Shown here piece by piece: positions 1 to 7,337 of a stretch of DNA of 32,627 nt. Both the position numbers and the translations under genes were made by a program. Position 1 is the first letter of the stretch, and every line of letters starts with the position of its first letter. The stretch comes from a virus. The stretch lies in the IMG/VR virus record IMGVR_UViG_3300032291_001745, positions 1 through 32,627 of that record. The stretch is one strand, 5' to 3'. Under the pieces are notes generated by a model. The model ran no database searches. It worked only from the letters and a program-made list of their open reading frames with translations, and was not told the origin of the DNA.

Positions 1-2
1 AC

Positions 3-122
3 TTCAAAGAAACTCCCAAACTCCCAAGAAAACTTAAAAAAAGACGTAGAAAAGAATTAAATTTAGAATACTCTTATTTAATGTCAGTGAAAGAATTTTA
101 CGAAAATAATTTTGGTTTTTAA
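3..122 (+). CDS. C-terminal end of a gene cut by the window edge
   Basis: An open frame enters at the left edge and stops with TAA at 120-122, giving 39 residues. The visible part has a very basic stretch (PRKLKKRRRKE) followed by a short tail ending NNFGF. The other two plus-strand frames close earlier. The family cannot be recognised from this tail. A promoter for the next gene overlaps its last codons, as is usual in this compact genome. Confidence 0.5.
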   Translation, partial: FKETPKLPRKLKKRRRKELNLEYSYLMSVKEFYENNFGF

Positions 123-142
123 AAAAATAAGTATTACCTTTG
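112..142 (+). promoter_or_regulatory. Bacteroidetes-type promoter for the HD-domain gene
   Basis: TTG at 112-114 lies about 20 bp before TACCTTTG at 135-142, which matches the TTG/TTTG and TAnnTTTG consensus of the Bacteroidetes primary sigma factor. The ATG follows 4 bp later at 147, so the mRNA would be nearly leaderless. Confidence 0.65.
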
Positions 143-146
143 TTAT

Positions 147-707
147 ATGGAAAAATGGTGCATAGAACAACACAAGAGTACAAATCATTTTTACGATACG
201 TACTTGCCCTACGAGTTCCATCTACGTATGGTGAATCAGGTGGCTTTAGATTTCAAACATCTTTTGGATGATACGAAAGATTATTTTACGGGTGAAAAAT
301 ACCGTGGTCCTTGTCAAGACCAAGTAACATTACAAACCGCTTGTTTAAGAGCGACTTTTGGTCACGACCTTATTGAGGATTGTCGTGTTTCATACAATGA
401 TGTTAAAAATCATTTGGGTCAAGAAGCTGCTGATATCATCTACGCAGTTACAAACGAAAAAGGTAAGAACAGGTCAGAACGAGCCAACGACAAATACTAC
501 GAGGGTATCAGAAATACTCCTGGTGCTGTATTCGTTAAATTGTGTGACCGAATCGCCAACGTTCAATACTCAAAGATGACCAAGAGTCGTATGTTTGAGA
601 TGTACAAGAAAGAAAATATGAACTTTGAAACCATGTTGGGTAGATTCACAGACAATAAAGATTTGGAACCAATGTTCCAATACTTGTATAACTTATTTGA
701 AAATTAA
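147..707 (+). CDS. HD-domain phosphohydrolase, MESH1/SpoT-like
   Basis: This 186-residue single-domain protein resembles the hydrolase half of RelA/SpoT and stand-alone MESH1 enzymes, which remove pyrophosphate from (p)ppGpp or hydrolyse related nucleotides. The metal-binding pattern is visible: His25, the GHDLIED motif at 72-78 (His73-Asp74, Glu77) and Asp134 in KLCDRIANVQYSK, the counterpart of KLADRLHNM in SpoT. No synthetase, TGS or ACT domain follows. It starts at ATG right after a promoter and its stop lies 3 bp before the PRPP-synthetase-like gene, so the two are probably co-transcribed. The substrate is inferred; it could also be another nucleotide hydrolase. Confidence 0.75.
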   Translation: MEKWCIEQHKSTNHFYDTYLPYEFHLRMVNQVALDFKHLLDDTKDYFTGEKYRGPCQDQVTLQTACLRATFGHDLIEDCRVSYNDVKNHLGQEAADIIYAVTNEKGKNRSERANDKYYEGIRNTPGAVFVKLCDRIANVQYSKMTKSRMFEMYKKENMNFETMLGRFTDNKDLEPMFQYLYNLFEN

Positions 708-710
708 GAT

Positions 711-1643
711 ATGGATTATATAAATTTAGTAAACCCGGACGACATATACTCATTCAAGTATGAGGTTAGTCATTTTCCTGATGGTCAACACTCACTCAAC
801 TTAATAGAATCAGAATCTAGGGACTACACCTTTGATGCGTTAAGAGAACATGCTAAAAAACATGGCATAACAATTAAATCAAGATTGAATAGTTTTGAAG
901 ATTTGGAAATTATTCTTTGTGCTACCCAAGCGTTAAAGAATCTTGGTATTAAACGAATTCGTCTTTACATTCCATATTGTTTGGGTGGAAGAAGTGACCG
1001 TAAATTCGTGAAAGGTGGTATCAATTACATTAAGGATGTTATTGCGCCTATCATCAATCTACAAGGTTATGAGGAGGTTGAAATTATGGACCCACACAGT
1101 TACGTACTTGAGGCTTGTATCAACAACTTCAGTAAGATAGATAATAAGGACTTAATTGACCATACCTTCAAAGATTATTTTCTTTCAAAAGGACATACTC
1201 ACAGGAAACAAGAGAACATTGATAAAATATTACTCGTTTCACCTGACGCTGGTGCGTTGAAAAAGATTTATGGTGTAGCTCAACACATCGGATATCAGTC
1301 CGATGTTATTGTGGCAACAAAATATAGAAACCCAATTACAGGTCAAATTGAAAAAACCAATGTACCCATGTCAGTAAATGACGCTCACAAAGATGTGTTT
1401 ATCATTGATGATATTGGTGATGGGTTTGGTACATTCGTTGAAATTGCCAAAACAATTCAACAAGTAAGAAATTTATCAAGTTCAGTTAAACCTGAACACT
1501 TTGGTAAGAACTATTTAGTTATTACACACTCAATACAAGAAGCCGGAATAATAAGAGCTTTAAACGTTTTTGAAAAAATATACACCACCAATTCTATTAA
1601 TGATTGGGAAATAGAAAATCTTAATGTTTTAAATGTATTTTAA
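711..1643 (+). CDS. prs: Ribose-phosphate pyrophosphokinase family (PRPP or ADPR-PP synthetase)
   Basis: The family transfers pyrophosphate from ATP to C1 of ribose-5-phosphate to make PRPP. Hallmarks are in order: FPDG at 22-25, the GGRSDR segment near 92-97, DPHS at 128-131 (place of the catalytic histidine of DLH), PDAGA at 178-182 and the phosphoribosyltransferase loop VFIIDDIGDGFGTF at 229-242. At 310 residues it has normal length. A nicotinamide phosphoribosyltransferase relative lies 1.4 kb downstream on the same strand, so the product probably feeds NAD+ salvage. In the phage NARP1 pathway a Prs relative (Adps) instead activates ADP-ribose. Which substrate applies cannot be read from sequence alone. 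Confidence 0.88.
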   Translation: MDYINLVNPDDIYSFKYEVSHFPDGQHSLNLIESESRDYTFDALREHAKKHGITIKSRLNSFEDLEIILCATQALKNLGIKRIRLYIPYCLGGRSDRKFVKGGINYIKDVIAPIINLQGYEEVEIMDPHSYVLEACINNFSKIDNKDLIDHTFKDYFLSKGHTHRKQENIDKILLVSPDAGALKKIYGVAQHIGYQSDVIVATKYRNPITGQIEKTNVPMSVNDAHKDVFIIDDIGDGFGTFVEIAKTIQQVRNLSSSVKPEHFGKNYLVITHSIQEAGIIRALNVFEKIYTTNSINDWEIENLNVLNVF

Positions 1644-1655
1644 TAAGTTTTACCA

Positions 1656-1663
1656 TATTTATA
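1656..1663 (+). promoter_or_regulatory. TATTTATA element before the LAGLIDADG gene
   Basis: TATTTATA lies 13 bp before the ATG at 1677. The same element precedes many genes here and may be a second promoter class, distinct from TAnnTTTG. Confidence 0.4.
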
Positions 1664-1676
1664 ATAATATGCGACT

Positions 1677-2459
1677 ATGGAAGAACTTAAGAAACCACAA
1701 ATTAAATGGACGGAAGATAAAAAACAATATCTCATAGAAAATTACCCTTATGGTGATAAAAAAAAGATGTGTATAGACTTAGGGTGTACCTATACCGCCT
1801 TAAAAAGTATGGCAAGATTTTTGGGGGTAAAATCGTTGACTGATAATAAACATTATAAACTAAAAATATTGGTTGAGGATAATCTTTATAACAACTATTG
1901 GTGGGGGTACATCTTGGCGGACGGACACATTAACGAAAAAAACCAATTAAGTGTGATTATTAAAGAATCCGACTCACATCATTTAAAAAAAATATCAGAT
2001 TATTTGGGTGTTAATTTAAAACATAGAAAAATTAAAACAGAATACTCCGAAGGTGTTTATTATAATTTTACATGTCAAGATGTAAAATATGGTAAAATCC
2101 TAAAAGAAAATTTAGGGATTAGTAAAAATAAAACATATGAATGTATTGACTATACATGGATTAACAACAAAGAAAAGTTTTTAAGTGTTTTTGCCGGGTT
2201 TTATGATGGTGATGGATGTATGTCAAAATCTAAAAATAAAAAACCAATAACAATGAAAATTGAATGTCACTATAATTGGATTAAGTTTTTAGAGTTTTGT
2301 GGTTTAATGTTAAAAACACATTTTAATGTTGACTCAACAGTATATATTACAACAAAAGGTTCGTCGGCACTAAGGATATATGGTCAAAAAAATATAAATA
2401 CTTTATATAGAAACTGTAAAAAAAATAACTTACCTTTGTTGGAAAGAAAATGGAGGTAA
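1677..2459 (+). CDS. LAGLIDADG homing endonuclease
   Basis: This 260-residue free-standing homing endonuclease has two LAGLIDADG-type helices, WWGYILADGHI near 75-85 and SVFAGFYDGDGCM near 170-182, each supplying an acidic residue to a metal-dependent double-strand cut. The N-terminal 50 residues (WTEDKKQYLIENYPYGDK and after) look like a small helix-turn-helix DNA-binding domain. It sits between the PRPP-synthetase-like gene and the small membrane protein genes, apparently inserted between genes and disrupting neither neighbour. Codons are very AT-rich compared with the metabolic genes beside it, consistent with recent arrival. Confidence 0.9.
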   Translation: MEELKKPQIKWTEDKKQYLIENYPYGDKKKMCIDLGCTYTALKSMARFLGVKSLTDNKHYKLKILVEDNLYNNYWWGYILADGHINEKNQLSVIIKESDSHHLKKISDYLGVNLKHRKIKTEYSEGVYYNFTCQDVKYGKILKENLGISKNKTYECIDYTWINNKEKFLSVFAGFYDGDGCMSKSKNKKPITMKIECHYNWIKFLEFCGLMLKTHFNVDSTVYITTKGSSALRIYGQKNINTLYRNCKKNNLPLLERKWR

Positions 2460-2471
2460 AAATAAAATAAT

Positions 2472-2579
2472 ATGGAAAACTTACATCCTGCAGCTCAAAT
2501 CACAGCAATTATCGTAACAGGTATATGTGTGTGTGTTTTGGTATTATCACTTTATACTAACTACTTTGACAAAAAATAA
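2472..2579 (+). CDS. Small single-pass membrane protein
   Basis: A 35-residue ORF starts at ATG 2472 and ends one base before the next gene. It has a short N-terminus (MENLHPAAQ), one hydrophobic helix (ITAIIVTGICVCVLVLSLY) and a short charged tail. The tight junction with the DUF3307-like gene suggests coupled expression. Function unknown. Such small membrane peptides are common in phage early regions. Confidence 0.55.
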   Translation: MENLHPAAQITAIIVTGICVCVLVLSLYTNYFDKK

Positions 2580-2580
2580 T

Positions 2581-3000
2581 ATGACATTAACAGTAATTTT
2601 ATCAATTATCTTCATCCACTGGGTTGCGGATTTTATCTTCCAAGCGGAAGAGTGGGCAGTAAACAAGAGTAAGAGTTTAAAGGCTCTTTTGAAACATACG
2701 GTAATGTATTCCTTTATTTGGTATATTGTAATACTAGGATTTGCGATATATGGAAATCATTTTAATGGTCCTAAAATAGAGGACCTAGGATGGACACCAT
2801 GGATGGGATTATTTCCTATTATAACTTTTGTTTTCCACACAATTACAGATTATTTCACTAGTAAGATTGTTAGTCGTAAATTTGCTAACAATGAATATGG
2901 GTCACCAATACCTAACCTCGGAGCATTTACGGTCATTGGATTTGACCAAGTATTACATTACATCCAATTATTTGGAACCTATTACCTTTTAATAAAATAA
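2581..3000 (+). CDS. DUF3307-like integral membrane protein
   Basis: The protein has 139 residues from ATG 2581. An in-frame TTG upstream at 2527 would run through the small membrane ORF and is less likely. The HWVADFIFQAEEWAVNKS segment near the N-terminus is typical of DUF3307 proteins, found in bacteria and phages. Several hydrophobic helices are visible (residues about 1-15, 38-55, 77-92 and near the C-terminus). It ends 10 bp before the Nampt gene. Biochemical role unknown. Confidence 0.75.
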   Translation: MTLTVILSIIFIHWVADFIFQAEEWAVNKSKSLKALLKHTVMYSFIWYIVILGFAIYGNHFNGPKIEDLGWTPWMGLFPIITFVFHTITDYFTSKIVSRKFANNEYGSPIPNLGAFTVIGFDQVLHYIQLFGTYYLLIK

Positions 3001-3010
3001 AAATAAAAAT

Positions 3011-4528
3011 ATGAATCCATTATTATTGACAGACGGCTACAAAACAGGCCACCACCAACAATACCCAAAAGGAACCACGTTGGTTTATTCAAATTTTACA
3101 CCACGTTCTAACAAGTACGCCCCTAAAGGATGTAATGAAGTAGTTGTGTTTGGTACACAAATGGTTATGCAGCAATTGCATGAAGCGTTTCAAAACGATT
3201 TCTTTAGTAGACGTAAGGAAGACGTATGTGGGGAAATGAAACGTGAATTGTCTATGTACTTAGGAACTGATTACGATGTTTCACATTTTGAAGCATTACA
3301 CGATTTAGGCTACTTACCTATTTGTGTTAAGTCCTTACCTGAAGGAACTAAAGTACCTATGAAAGTTCCTGTATTGACTATTTACAATACACACCCCGAT
3401 TTTTACTGGGTTACGAATTATTTAGAGACTATCCTGTCTAACTTGTTGTGGAAGCCAATGACATCTGCTACTATTGCTCATCAATATAGAAAAGTATTGA
3501 CTAAGTGGATGGAAAAAACAGATAAAGAAAGAGCTTGGTTTATTGATTGGCAAGGTCATGACTTCTCAATGAGAGGTATGGATTCAGCAGATGCTGTTAT
3601 TAGTTCAGGTTTAGGTCATTTAACTTCATTCTTAGGTTCAGATTCATTACCTACTATTTATGGAGCTAGAAAATATTATGGTGCGGAAGGTATGGTTTGT
3701 GGTTCTGTTAATGCTACCGAGCATAGTGTAATGTGCGCTGGCGGTAAAGAAGATGAGGTTCATACATTCCGTAGATTGTTAGAAACTTATCCAACAGGTA
3801 TTTTATCAGTTGTATCTGATACTTGGGACTTATGGAAAGTATGTACCGAGCACGTGGTTACATTGAAAGACGAGATTTTGGCTCGTGATGGTAAATTGGT
3901 TATTCGTCCTGATTCAGGTGACCCGGTAGATATTCTTTGTGGCAAAATTAAAGATGACTTTTCTATAATTACACCTACTAAAGAAGAGTCTAAAGGTGTT
4001 ATTGAATTACTTTGGGATGTGTTTGGTGGAACAATTAACGAACAAGGTTACAAAGTTCTTGACCCACACATCGGAGCTATTTATGGTGATTCAATTACTA
4101 TTGATAGAGCAGATGAGATTTGTAAACGTTTAGAAGATAAAGGATTTGCTTCAACAAACGTAGTATTAGGTATTGGTTCATTTACTTATCAATATAATAC
4201 TAGAGATACATTTGGTTTTGCGATGAAGGCAACCTATGTTGAGTTGATGGAAGAAAAAACTACGGATTACGGAAATTCTGGTACTGAAGTACCCATTAGA
4301 GTTAAAGTAGGTAGAGAAATCTTTAAAGACCCAATTACAGATGACGGAACTAAAAAATCGGCAACTGGATTGTTAGCGGTATTTAAAGATGAAATAAATG
4401 GTTCTTATCAATTACATGACCGTTGTGATTGGAAAACAGATGGTACCGGAGAACTAAAGACAATCTACCTCAATGGAGAGTTTCACAACCAAACGACACT
4501 AACTCAGATTAGGTCTTTATTGAAGTAA
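3011..4528 (+). CDS. nampt: Nicotinamide phosphoribosyltransferase family protein (Nampt/Namat-like)
   Basis: Nampt joins nicotinamide to PRPP to form NMN. The family pattern is complete: LLLTDGYKTGHHQQYP at the N-terminus, the DWQGHDFSMRG region near 179-189, Asp211 in LGSDS, the phosphorylated-histidine region ATEHS with His238, and RPDSGDP at 299-305. Length (505) is near that of vertebrate and phage Nampt (about 490). With a Prs relative in the same block and no NMN adenylyltransferase in view, the pair also fits NARP1, in which a Nampt relative (Namat) joins nicotinamide directly to ADPR-pyrophosphate to give NAD+. A strong terminator follows, closing the operon. Confidence 0.93.
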   Translation: MNPLLLTDGYKTGHHQQYPKGTTLVYSNFTPRSNKYAPKGCNEVVVFGTQMVMQQLHEAFQNDFFSRRKEDVCGEMKRELSMYLGTDYDVSHFEALHDLGYLPICVKSLPEGTKVPMKVPVLTIYNTHPDFYWVTNYLETILSNLLWKPMTSATIAHQYRKVLTKWMEKTDKERAWFIDWQGHDFSMRGMDSADAVISSGLGHLTSFLGSDSLPTIYGARKYYGAEGMVCGSVNATEHSVMCAGGKEDEVHTFRRLLETYPTGILSVVSDTWDLWKVCTEHVVTLKDEILARDGKLVIRPDSGDPVDILCGKIKDDFSIITPTKEESKGVIELLWDVFGGTINEQGYKVLDPHIGAIYGDSITIDRADEICKRLEDKGFASTNVVLGIGSFTYQYNTRDTFGFAMKATYVELMEEKTTDYGNSGTEVPIRVKVGREIFKDPITDDGTKKSATGLLAVFKDEINGSYQLHDRCDWKTDGTGELKTIYLNGEFHNQTTLTQIRSLLK

Positions 4529-4539
4529 AAAAAAAATGA

Positions 4540-4569
4540 CCCGAGATTTTAAAGTCTCGGGTTTTTTTT
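4540..4569 (+). terminator. Intrinsic terminator after the Nampt gene
   Basis: A perfect 7-bp stem CCCGAGA/TCTCGGG with an 8-nt loop is followed by eight T residues. It closes the NAD module. Confidence 0.92.
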
Positions 4570-4585
4570 ATTTAAGAATTATCTG

Positions 4586-4593
4586 TATCTTTG
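4586..4593 (+). promoter_or_regulatory. TATCTTTG promoter element
   Basis: TATCTTTG matches TAnnTTTG and lies 7 bp before the ATG at 4601, directly after the terminator. The upstream TTG half is not clear. Confidence 0.6.
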
Positions 4594-4600
4594 TTCTATT

Positions 4601-5125
4601 ATGACATTTATTCTTTATTTTTTAGGGTCCTTACTAGCCGGTATAATCCTTGGATATGTTTACCATTCTATTAAAATCAACGACAGAAAAAAACAATGTG
4701 CGACTTGGGAAGTTGGTGACGTAATTGTTGTAAAAAGGTATGAGGTTAGTAATGGACTGACTAAAGAACTCCAAAAAAACGGAAATTCAAGAACAGTTAA
4801 ATTATCAGGTTGGAATGAAGACAATGTCATGTTTGAACTTGGTGATAAGTGTTTTATTGAAGAATGGAAAAGTATTGATACAAACAAAAGTGACTATTGG
4901 AGAACCCAACACAATAAATGTAAGAACTTTATGGGAAAAAACCCTAGTTTCAATCCTATTGTAACGGACAAAGTCTCATTGTCATCTGATACCGACATGA
5001 TAGACGGACAACCAATTGAAACCTTGAATGAAATCATGTGTGAGATTTATTTAAAACAGGCCATTAGTCAAGAGAATTATGAGTTGGCCGATAAAATAAG
5101 AAAAAGAATGGAAAGGTTTAGATAA
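4601..5125 (+). CDS. Membrane-anchored protein with UVR-like C-terminal motif
   Basis: The 174-residue product has one N-terminal transmembrane helix (about residues 2-22), then a soluble domain with a VGDVIVVKRYEV strand region. The C-terminal helix AISQENYELADKIRKRMERF resembles the UVR motif of UvrB/UvrC and McsA, a short protein-interaction hairpin. It has its own promoter and runs straight into the remnant of the nucleotidyltransferase gene. Function unknown. The UVR likeness is a pattern judgement only. Confidence 0.6.
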   Translation: MTFILYFLGSLLAGIILGYVYHSIKINDRKKQCATWEVGDVIVVKRYEVSNGLTKELQKNGNSRTVKLSGWNEDNVMFELGDKCFIEEWKSIDTNKSDYWRTQHNKCKNFMGKNPSFNPIVTDKVSLSSDTDMIDGQPIETLNEIMCEIYLKQAISQENYELADKIRKRMERFR

Positions 5126-5126
5126 T

Positions 5127-5192
5127 ATGAAAGAATTTAAATTTTATGAAGTAGGTGGTTGCGTCAGAGACGAACTTCTTGGGTTGAATTAA
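5127..5192 (+). pseudogene. Severed 5' end of the tRNA nucleotidyltransferase gene
   Basis: This 21-codon ORF encodes MKEFKFYEVGGCVRDELLGL plus one Asn before TAA. It matches the N-terminus of the complete copy at 6134 (YLVGGSVRDEILGL), the nucleotide-binding GGxVRDxLLG motif of class II CCA-adding and poly(A) polymerases. Reading stops exactly after that motif, where the RHH/GIY-YIG cassette begins. The nucleotides differ at many third positions from the downstream copy, so it is not a recent duplicate. Confidence 0.85.
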
Positions 5193-5230
5193 AAAAATAC
5201 GATAAAAGTAGGATTTTTTAATTTTTAAAG

Positions 5231-5238
5231 TATTTATA
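5231..5238 (+). promoter_or_regulatory. TATTTATA element before the RHH gene
   Basis: TATTTATA lies 3 bp before the ATG at 5242, inside the mobile cassette. It is the same element as at 1656 and 10082, which also precede homing endonuclease genes. Confidence 0.4.
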
Positions 5239-5241
5239 TAT

Positions 5242-5415
5242 ATGAGAAGTAAATTAAATAATGATGAAAAAAAAATAAAAATTAGTGTAACTATTAATCC
5301 TGAATTAATTAAAATTCTAAATAAAAATTACAAAAATAAATCTAAATACATTGAAAAATTAATATATCGTGACTTATTTTCGAATAAACATATAAATGAT
5401 AATTTTCTGTTGTGA
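5242..5415 (+). CDS. Ribbon-helix-helix DNA-binding protein of the homing cassette
   Basis: This 57-residue protein has the CopG/Arc layout: a basic start, one beta strand (KIKISVTINPE), then two helices (LIKILNKNY and SKYIEKLIYRDLF). Such proteins bind DNA as dimers and often repress their own operon. Its TGA overlaps the GTG start of the endonuclease gene (GTGA), so translation is probably coupled. It may restrain nuclease expression or assist target binding. Both roles are inference. Confidence 0.6.
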   Translation: MRSKLNNDEKKIKISVTINPELIKILNKNYKNKSKYIEKLIYRDLFSNKHINDNFLL

Positions 5416-6158
5416 ATAAATTAAAAAATGATGATTTTTTTGGTAGATGTGAAAAGAAATTTGGTAAAAAATTTATATACCACAATGATTATAGTGGTAT
5501 GGACAAGCCAATTAAAATTACTTGTCCCATCCACGGGGATTTCCAAATATTATCTGAATATCATTGGCAAAGCAAGGATGGTGGTTGTTTAAAGTGTCAG
5601 AAAGATAAACATTTATTAAAGTATATTGATAACGGAAACATTTTTATTGAAAAATCGAAAGTAATACATAATAATAAATATGATTACAGTAAAACCAAAT
5701 ACGTTAATAATAACGTTAATGTGATAATAATATGTCCCGAACACGGGGAATTTGTTAAAAAACCGACTTGTCATTTAAATAGAGGTCAAGGATGCGTTGA
5801 ATGTAGTAAAAAAACTATGGGGGGTTATGGTGGATATAATCTTAAAAATGCTGAAAAATTTAAAGATAAATGGATAAATAAACGTGGCTTTATTTATTTT
5901 GTTATAATGAATAACGAACTTGAAAAGTTTGTTAAAATAGGTATAACCACCCAAAAAAACATACGAAGACGATTTTCAGGGTATAAATATGATGTTGAAG
6001 TATTTGATTTTATTGAAGATAATTTGTATAATCTTGTTTATAAAGAAAAAATAATTTTAGAAAAATTTAAAGAATTTAAATATAAACCAAAACAACACTT
6101 TAGTGGATACCAAGAATGTTTTAATTTAAAAATATGCGAAAATATAAAGAATATTTAG
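5412..6158 (+). CDS. GIY-YIG (T5orf172-like) homing endonuclease with zinc-finger repeats
   Basis: The 248-residue protein starts at GTG 5412. The first half has two copies of a Cys/His module, CPIHGDF...C..C and CPEHGEF...H....GC.EC (around 38-62 and 110-133), typical DNA-binding zinc modules of phage homing proteins. The C-terminal third (GFIYFVIMNNELEKFVKIGIT, then RRRFSGYKYDV, then Glu) fits the GIY-YIG/T5orf172 nuclease fold. It ends in TAG, which is rare here. The stop lies inside the rebuilt nucleotidyltransferase start. Confidence 0.8.
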   Translation: MNKLKNDDFFGRCEKKFGKKFIYHNDYSGMDKPIKITCPIHGDFQILSEYHWQSKDGGCLKCQKDKHLLKYIDNGNIFIEKSKVIHNNKYDYSKTKYVNNNVNVIIICPEHGEFVKKPTCHLNRGQGCVECSKKTMGGYGGYNLKNAEKFKDKWINKRGFIYFVIMNNELEKFVKIGITTQKNIRRRFSGYKYDVEVFDFIEDNLYNLVYKEKIILEKFKEFKYKPKQHFSGYQECFNLKICENIKNI

Positions 6159-6865
6159 TGGGGGGTTCAGTTAGAGACGAAATATTAGGTCTACCGAGAA
6201 AAGATTTAGATTATGTATTTGTCTTTGAAAATTTTGATGAAAACCAAACCGTTTCTGATTGTTTTAATGATATGTATCAAATTATACAAGAAAGAGGTGA
6301 AATATTTTTATCTACACCAAGTTGTTATACTATTAGATATAAAGATAAAAAAACCAAAGAAGTTAAAGATGTGGTGATGGCTCGAAAAGAGGTTGGGTAT
6401 ATTCCCAACACAAGACAACCGATGATTGTTCCTGGTACATTGAGAGACGATTTGATTCGTAGGGATTTTACCTTAAACGCATTGGCAAAAGACGAAGATG
6501 GTAATATCATTGACATGTTTGATGGTATGTGGGCTTTGGAGAACAAAATTCTTATGACACCACAAACCGCATGGACAACCATGTTGGATGACCCATTAAG
6601 GCTGGTTAGGGCTTTTAGATTCTCAATCACCAAAGGATTTGACATCTCACCAAGAATATGGGAGACCTGTCACGTGGATGAAATTGTGGACAAACTCGAA
6701 CAGGTTGTTTCACAGGAAAGAATTAGAGATGAGGTTTTCAAGATGATGAAACATGACACCTTGAAAACTTTGGATTTGTTTGAAAAAATTAAATATACCA
6801 ACCCAAGGATATTGGAAATTATGTTTGGTCGTGGTATGTGGTTAAAACCAACAACTGAATTATAA
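6134..6865 (+). CDS. cca: tRNA nucleotidyltransferase / poly(A) polymerase family protein
   Basis: Class II CCA-adding enzymes build or repair the CCA end of tRNA from CTP and ATP. Seen here are GGSVRDEILGL (nucleotide motif), KDLDYVF with the catalytic DxD pair, RRDFTLNALA and DDPLRLVRAFRF. At 243 residues it covers the head and neck but lacks the longer C-terminal body or HD domain of bacterial enzymes. The start overlaps the homing endonuclease end by 25 bp and re-creates the N-terminus severed at 5127. Context supports tRNA maintenance: the suppressor tRNA at 8878 lacks an encoded CCA. Poly(A) polymerase activity cannot be excluded. Confidence 0.85.
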   Translation: MRKYKEYLVGGSVRDEILGLPRKDLDYVFVFENFDENQTVSDCFNDMYQIIQERGEIFLSTPSCYTIRYKDKKTKEVKDVVMARKEVGYIPNTRQPMIVPGTLRDDLIRRDFTLNALAKDEDGNIIDMFDGMWALENKILMTPQTAWTTMLDDPLRLVRAFRFSITKGFDISPRIWETCHVDEIVDKLEQVVSQERIRDEVFKMMKHDTLKTLDLFEKIKYTNPRILEIMFGRGMWLKPTTEL

Positions 6866-6871
6866 CAAATA

Positions 6872-6900
6872 ATCCTCATAGAAATATGGGGATTTTTTTT
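6872..6900 (+). terminator. Intrinsic terminator after the nucleotidyltransferase gene
   Basis: The stem ATCCTCAT/ATGGGGAT (one G-U pair) has a 6-nt loop and is followed by T8. The T run leads directly into the next promoter. Confidence 0.75.
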
Positions 6901-6907
6901 ATATTTG
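6900..6907 (+). promoter_or_regulatory. TATATTTG promoter element
   Basis: TATATTTG fits TAnnTTTG and lies 4 bp before the ATG at 6912. No convincing upstream TTG is seen within the terminator hairpin. Confidence 0.5.
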
Positions 6908-6911
6908 TATT

Positions 6912-7316
6912 ATGAAAATCTGGGAAAAAATATACAACTTGAAAATCGTACCATCATTTTTGTTATGGTCATCGTTTTTATTCATTATCTTTTATAGTGT
7001 TTGGGTGTTTGGTGCGGGATTAGATAAAAACCTTTTTTTATCAATATCAATTGTATTTGCAATCATTGGTGGGGTAATTGTAGAACTTGGAAAGGGTGGA
7101 ATGAAAAACAGCCAAAAGTTTTGGGACATGGCTAAAATAGTTGAAAATAAACTTGACGATGCAACATCTACAGATGAATTAGATGGTATCATTATCGAGT
7201 ATTTTGTTAAAGGTGGTAAACTACGTGAACTATCTATGGGAGGTCCTCATATTACTGAAATAAATAGACTTTATACAATATACAAAGTTTACTATAAAGT
7301 TCAGAACAAAGAGTAA
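6912..7316 (+). CDS. Small membrane protein with two helices
   Basis: The 134-residue product has two hydrophobic helices (about residues 13-33 and 40-60), then a soluble tail of about 70 residues rich in charged helices. The second helix ends in GGVIVELGKGGMKNS, so the tail probably faces the cytoplasm. It has its own terminator-promoter junction upstream. Family not recognised. Confidence 0.6.
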   Translation: MKIWEKIYNLKIVPSFLLWSSFLFIIFYSVWVFGAGLDKNLFLSISIVFAIIGGVIVELGKGGMKNSQKFWDMAKIVENKLDDATSTDELDGIIIEYFVKGGKLRELSMGGPHITEINRLYTIYKVYYKVQNKE

Positions 7317-7325
7317 TTATGGTTA

Positions 7326-7333
7326 TATTTATA
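7326..7333 (+). promoter_or_regulatory. TATTTATA element
   Basis: TATTTATA lies 4 bp before the ATG at 7338. With the preceding TA it reads TATATTTATA, close to the host-like TATATTTG. Confidence 0.4.
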
Positions 7334-7337
7334 ATAA

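Larger units (their letters stand above)
5193..6158 (+). mobile_element. Homing cassette inserted in the tRNA nucleotidyltransferase gene
   Basis: The segment between the severed 5' end and the rebuilt gene carries a TATTTATA element, a ribbon-helix-helix protein and a GIY-YIG-type endonuclease. It is markedly more AT-rich than its surroundings. The endonuclease 3' end overlaps the start of the rebuilt nucleotidyltransferase by 25 bp. I see no group I intron core and the flanks are not spliceable into one frame, so I read it as an intronless homing insertion that carried its own replacement 5' end. Exact borders are inferred. Confidence 0.7.

Noticed and set aside
5193-6133. Group I intron in the nucleotidyltransferase gene
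   Set aside because: The downstream gene has its own complete N-terminus, so splicing would duplicate it. I see no intron core motifs.
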